Below, piece after piece: positions 60,658-64,000 of a stretch of DNA of 64,000 nt. The stretch comes from Christensenella intestinihominis. GTDB taxonomy: Bacteria; Bacillota; Clostridia; Christensenellales; Christensenellaceae. The DNA lies in NCBI RefSeq assembly GCF_001678845.1, contig NZ_MAIQ01000003.1:124001-188000 (forward strand), in the 5' to 3' direction. Below the pieces are notes generated by a model. That model saw only the letters and a list, made by a program, of their open reading frames with translations. It made no database searches and was not told the DNA's origin. The position numbers and the translations under genes were made by a program. How positions within the stretch are numbered: position 1 is the first letter of the stretch; every line of letters starts with the position of its first letter.

Positions 60658-60679
60658 AGGAAAAAAAGTTTTGTCCTGC

Positions 60680-61912
60680 TTACGGCTTATAGCTGAACCG
60701 CGGGAAGTTTGTGAGCGGTTCCATTCCGTCTTTATGGATGACGATCGGGTCCTCCGTACGTACGCCGGTAAGGTTTTCGTCGATGGCGGACAGCTCATAC
60801 GCGAACGTCTGCCCTTCCACGAGAATGTCGTCCGAATCCGGCCCGATGATCGGCATTGCCTCCTCGGGGTCCATCCCGGTTCCATGCGGCCCGAGGCGGC
60901 CTTCGCTCGGGGATACGATGAACTGGGTAATGCCTTCCTTGTCTGCCGCCGCACGAATAACCGCATCCGCTTCGCGGCCCGTCATGCCCGCGCATATCTG
61001 CTCGAGGCCCGTTTCAAATACCCGGTTCAGTTTTTCAAGCAGCTCGACCTTTTCTTTCTGTACATCGCCGAAGACGTATGTCCGTGCGGAATCGGAGCAG
61101 TAATCGTTGATCCGGCAGCCGTGATCCATCATCACGATATTTCCGCGGGTGATTTTCGTGTCCGTGGGCCGTTTGAACAGGGAAAGCAGGTTATCGCCCG
61201 TCTGTACCATGATGTCAAACGCGATGCTGTGCGCGCCGGAGGCGAACATCGCCGCGTATACGAGGCTCTGCGCCTCTTTTTCCGTAATGCCGTCCTCTAT
61301 CACGTCGTAAAGCATCTGCGCGCCGATATCCGCAACGCGCCCTGCCCTGCGCATCGTGCGCAGCTCCTTTTCCGTCTTGATGGATTTATAATATTCGATC
61401 ATCTGGCTTTGTTTTATGTCTGCGTCCGGGATTCCCTTTTTGATTTCGTCCCAGATTTCGAGGTCGCAGTACGTATAGCCGCACAGCGCAACCTTTCTGA
61501 GGGGCTTTTTGGAATTGTAGTCCGCGAGGAATTTGCTCAGCTCGCCGCGGATTTCACGGATATCGTCGCCCATATACTTCATCGCGGATTCCTCGTGCGC
61601 CGAACGAATCTGGCTGTCGGGCAGGAAGAACACCGGGTCTGCGCCCGGGGCGAGGAACACGATTTCCGGCTGCGGATACACGCCGTCAATGGTGCGGTAG
61701 TTAACCAGCCAGCGGATGTTGCTCATGCGGTAGCAGTCGCCGAACACGAGCATCGCGTCCCATCCTTCCTCCTCGATTTTTCCTTTTACCATTTCAACGC
61801 GCGCTTTATATTCCGCGCCCGTGATCGTTTCGCCGAAGCCGTCCCAAATGCTTTCATTGATAAGCTGTTCAAACTTCGCGGGTAACATGTCTCTCGTTTT
61901 TTTTGCAATCAT
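60680..61912 (-). CDS. M24-family metallopeptidase (Xaa-Pro aminopeptidase/creatinase fold)
   Basis: 410 residues. An N-terminal creatinase-like domain (to about 165) is followed by the pita-bread domain. Metal ligands seen: Asp in MMDHGCRINDYCSDSARTYVFG, His in LGPHGTGMDPEEAM, Glu in TGVRTEDPIVI. The usual second HE of the HGIGLxxHE block reads DPEE, so the active site is modified. It may be a dipeptidase, or a hydrolase of another amide such as creatine. Start at MIAKKTRDM after AAAAGGAGG. It follows a sugar-type permease and binding-protein pair, suggesting the imported ligand could contain an amide or peptide bond. Confidence 0.82.
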   Translation of the reverse strand: MIAKKTRDMLPAKFEQLINESIWDGFGETITGAEYKARVEMVKGKIEEEGWDAMLVFGDCYRMSNIRWLVNYRTIDGVYPQPEIVFLAPGADPVFFLPDSQIRSAHEESAMKYMGDDIREIRGELSKFLADYNSKKPLRKVALCGYTYCDLEIWDEIKKGIPDADIKQSQMIEYYKSIKTEKELRTMRRAGRVADIGAQMLYDVIEDGITEKEAQSLVYAAMFASGAHSIAFDIMVQTGDNLLSLFKRPTDTKITRGNIVMMDHGCRINDYCSDSARTYVFGDVQKEKVELLEKLNRVFETGLEQICAGMTGREADAVIRAAADKEGITQFIVSPSEGRLGPHGTGMDPEEAMPIIGPDSDDILVEGQTFAYELSAIDENLTGVRTEDPIVIHKDGMEPLTNFPRFSYKP

Positions 61913-62051
61913 TTGTTTTCCTCCTTTTGATTTTTTATGATTGTTTGCTGTATGCAAATTGTTTGACAAAAGCTCTGGTTCATTTTATCTCCGGACAGGC
62001 CGGAAAATTCGCTGCCGCCGGAATGCGGCGTTCCGGATATCCTGGATTTTT

Positions 62052-62095
62052 GAGGCGCGCCCGGGTGTATGGAGATGCGTCCGGGCGCGGCCTCC
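62052..62095 (-). other. Stem-loop between binding-protein and peptidase genes
   Basis: GAGGC-GCGCCCGG and CCGGGCGC-GGCCTC pair over 13 bp with one bulge and a 13-to-16-base loop, 8 bp after the binding-protein stop on the minus strand. No T-tract; probably an mRNA-stabilising element in a 190-bp gap. Confidence 0.5.
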
Positions 62096-62102
62096 CGTTC
62101 AC

Positions 62103-63272
62103 TCAGTTATAGCTTTCCTCTGCCGCAAGCGCCCAGTCCACATACGCCTCGGGGATATCGACGTTTTCCTTGTCCACGAGGATCGTGGGTACGTTGATAA
62201 CCTTATCGATGCTGTAGCCGAGGAGCTCGTGCATAAAGATCGCCTTAATGGCCTCGCGGCCCTGGTCTACGCTGCCCACGTCCACCGTCGCGGTGAGGCC
62301 GCCGCTGCGAATCTGCTCGAAGCCGGATTTCAGGCCGTCCGCGCCGACTACGATAATGCCCTCGTTGCCGTCCCACATTTTAAGGCCCATTGCCTGCACG
62401 GCCTGTACGGCGCCCTGCGCCATCTCTTCATTTTCACCATAGATGAAGCTCACGTCCGGATTTGCCTGCAAAAGGTTTTCCGCTGCCGCCATGCCCGAAT
62501 CGCGCACATACTCGCCGCGCTGTTCGCCCACGATGGTAAGGCCCGGATATTCGGATACCGCTTCCATAAAGCCCTCGCGGCGGGAAGTTGTCCAGTGTCC
62601 GTCGTTGCCGGAGATAAAGAGGATTTTTCCTTCCCCATTCAGCTTTTCAGCCGCATACTGGCCGACAAGGTAGCCGGACTGGCGCGCGTTGTCGTAGCTG
62701 ATAACGGAGGTCGCCTTGATGGTATCGACGTCCCACAGCTCCGCCGGCATATTGAACAGGTAAACCGCCGTGCCCGCCGCCGTCGCTTTTTCATAAACGG
62801 CGTTCATGGAGTCGAAGTCGCCCGCCGTGCATACGAGAACCGCGTCGAATTCCTTGGTTGCCCAATTCTCGATCGTCGAAACCTGGGATTCCACCGCGTC
62901 GTGCTCGCTCGGAGCCACAAACTCGAATTCAAAATTTACGCCGAACCGGTCGTGCAGCTCGTCCATCATGGTGTACGCGCCGTGCATGATGATGTCGTAA
63001 AATTCGGATGCCGCCGGCGGCGTGAAACCGATTTTGAAGGTTTTCCCTTCCACCTTGGCGCGTACCGCCGCTTCCCAGGCCGGGTCGCCCCATTGCCATG
63101 TGCCGTCCGCGGCGGAGACCGCCGCCGTTGTTCCCGTATCGCCGACGCCGCCGTCCGATGCCGCCGGGGTCTCCGCCGGGTTATCCACGTTTCCGCAGCC
63201 CGCGAGCGCCACGGTCATCACCATGAGCACCGCGAGGACGAGTCCTGCCACTTTAAAATGCCTTTTTTTCAT
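62103..63272 (-). CDS. Sugar ABC transporter substrate-binding lipoprotein
   Basis: 389 residues. Lipoprotein signal: HFKVAGLVLAVLMVMTVAL then AGC (Cys about 26), with a short acidic linker. Ligand domain: TFKIGFTPPAASEFYDIIMHG, EHDAVESQVSTIENWATKEF, DAVLVCTAGDFDSMNAV, FISGNDGHWTTSRREGFMEA, and DGLKSGFEQIRSGGLTATVD near the end, the type I fold of ribose/galactose-type binding proteins. AGGAGGAATGAAAT before the ATG. Downstream of the permease at 63323 (50 bp) and upstream of the M24 peptidase; one probable operon. Confidence 0.9.
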   Translation of the reverse strand: MKKRHFKVAGLVLAVLMVMTVALAGCGNVDNPAETPAASDGGVGDTGTTAAVSAADGTWQWGDPAWEAAVRAKVEGKTFKIGFTPPAASEFYDIIMHGAYTMMDELHDRFGVNFEFEFVAPSEHDAVESQVSTIENWATKEFDAVLVCTAGDFDSMNAVYEKATAAGTAVYLFNMPAELWDVDTIKATSVISYDNARQSGYLVGQYAAEKLNGEGKILFISGNDGHWTTSRREGFMEAVSEYPGLTIVGEQRGEYVRDSGMAAAENLLQANPDVSFIYGENEEMAQGAVQAVQAMGLKMWDGNEGIIVVGADGLKSGFEQIRSGGLTATVDVGSVDQGREAIKAIFMHELLGYSIDKVINVPTILVDKENVDIPEAYVDWALAAEESYN

Positions 63273-63322
63273 ATTTCATTCCTCCTGTTATTTTTATGCA
63301 TAACGATGTATGCAATTCTTGG

Positions 63323-64000
63323 TCAGTCCTTCTTGTTGCGGTGGCTCAGAAACTCCACCGCCACTACGATCAGTATGATGATGCCTTTTACAATGGTTTC
63401 CCAGTCGGGGTCCACGTTCAAAAGGTTAAGCGCGTTGCTGATGAGGTAGATGATGAACGCGCCGAGCACCGTGCCGATCAGCGTTCCCTTGCCGCCCGAA
63501 AGGCTGGTGCCGCCGATAATCGCCGCTGCGATGGCATCAAGCTCATAGCCCTTGCCCATTTCCGGATGCACCGTTTCAAGGCGGGAAGCGAGCGTGATCC
63601 CCGCGATTGCCGCCATCAGGCCGGACAGCGCGTATACCTTAATCAGCAGCTTATCCGTGTTGATGCCGGAAACCCGCGCCGATTCCTCGTTGCTGCCATA
63701 CGCCGTCACATGCCGCCCGAACGCTGTGCACCGGTATACGAACTGCAGGATGACGAACGCCACAATGGCGATTACAATCGGGAACTGGAGCCCGAAAATA
63801 TCCCCCTGCCCGATGAAGCGGAACCCGCCCACCATGTAGTTGCGGAAGGGGATGGAGTTCGTCCATACATACATTACGCCCCGTCCGATACTCATCGTGG
63901 CAAGCGTGGCGATAAAGGGCGTGATGTGGAGCTTGGTAATCATCAGGCCGTTGCCCGCGCCCACAAGCATTCCCACAAGGATTCCCGCAATAACCGCCGG
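63323..64000 (-). CDS. Sugar ABC transporter permease (RbsC family), 5' end outside window
   Basis: The last 225 residues are visible and open to the window edge. KLHITPFIATLATMSIGRGV, GRHVTAYGSNEESARVSGIN and AAAIIGGTSLSGGKGTLIG are RbsC-family signatures; the protein ends LSHRNKKD. About 90-100 N-terminal residues are expected beyond the edge. The binding-protein gene follows after 50 bp. An ATPase gene may lie further upstream outside the window. Confidence 0.92.
   Translation of the reverse strand, partial: PAVIAGILVGMLVGAGNGLMITKLHITPFIATLATMSIGRGVMYVWTNSIPFRNYMVGGFRFIGQGDIFGLQFPIVIAIVAFVILQFVYRCTAFGRHVTAYGSNEESARVSGINTDKLLIKVYALSGLMAAIAGITLASRLETVHPEMGKGYELDAIAAAIIGGTSLSGGKGTLIGTVLGAFIIYLISNALNLLNVDPDWETIVKGIIILIVVAVEFLSHRNKKD

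Overview
The window reads as chromosome of an anaerobic, Gram-positive-type Bacillota, most likely class Clostridia and G+C-rich for that group. Evidence: DnaD- and DnaI-type replication proteins, surface proteins with a PKTGD sorting signal, lipoprotein substrate-binding proteins instead of free periplasmic ones, AGGAGG-type ribosome binding sites, rubrerythrin with a PerR-type regulator, a rubredoxin/glutamate-synthase fusion, and several ribose-type sugar ABC transporters. A finer placement (Christensenellales-like) is only a guess. No rRNA operon, CRISPR array, prophage or intact insertion sequence was seen.

Layout. 1-3.7 kb: uppP (cut by the window edge), divergent ychF, two unrecognised genes. 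3.8-13.3 kb: a leftward carbohydrate operon with RpiR regulator, ABC transporter, AraD-type epimerase, AraB-type kinase, a Gfo/Idh/MocA oxidoreductase and two small SIS-domain isomerases, but no AraA. 13.8-15.1 kb: three tandem zinc-ribbon/DUF2007-like proteins. 15.2-26.2 kb: a MalT-like regulator divergent from three tandem paralogous PKTGD-type surface proteins, the third split by a G9 tract, then a lipoprotein alkylsulfatase-like enzyme. 26.3-30.7 kb: a MerR regulator, a small membrane protein and a fourth surface protein whose upstream region holds a 214-bp segment bounded by perfect 17-bp inverted repeats with promoter-like sequences inside, a candidate invertible promoter. 30.8-34 kb: oxidative-stress/iron-sulfur genes (rubredoxin-GltB, rubrerythrin, PerR with its box, double CDGSH).

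34.1-47.4 kb: a second sugar locus with a split transketolase, two MDR dehydrogenases, a nitroreductase, an AroE-like dehydrogenase, an RpiB/LacAB-like isomerase, an ABC transporter with two different permeases, a LacI regulator and a divergent phosphotriesterase-family hydrolase. Near-identical palindromic operators lie on both sides of the LacI gene. No sugar kinase or aldolase is present, so the pathway is not obvious. 47.5-57.5 kb: housekeeping (dnaI, dnaD, cca, dapF, cvpA) with a probable pseudo-hydrolase, a MarR/MATE pair with a very clear promoter-operator, and structured intergenic repeats. 57.5-58.3 kb: an IS21 istB remnant and two tRNA-Ser genes around a tRNA-like scrap. 58.4-64 kb: two more ribose-type permease/binding-protein sets and an M24 peptidase.

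Two themes stand out: carbohydrate uptake through at least four RbsABC-type systems, and surface variation through a possible promoter inversion and a homopolymer frameshift in the same protein class. All family calls come from reading motifs by eye; no database search was run.
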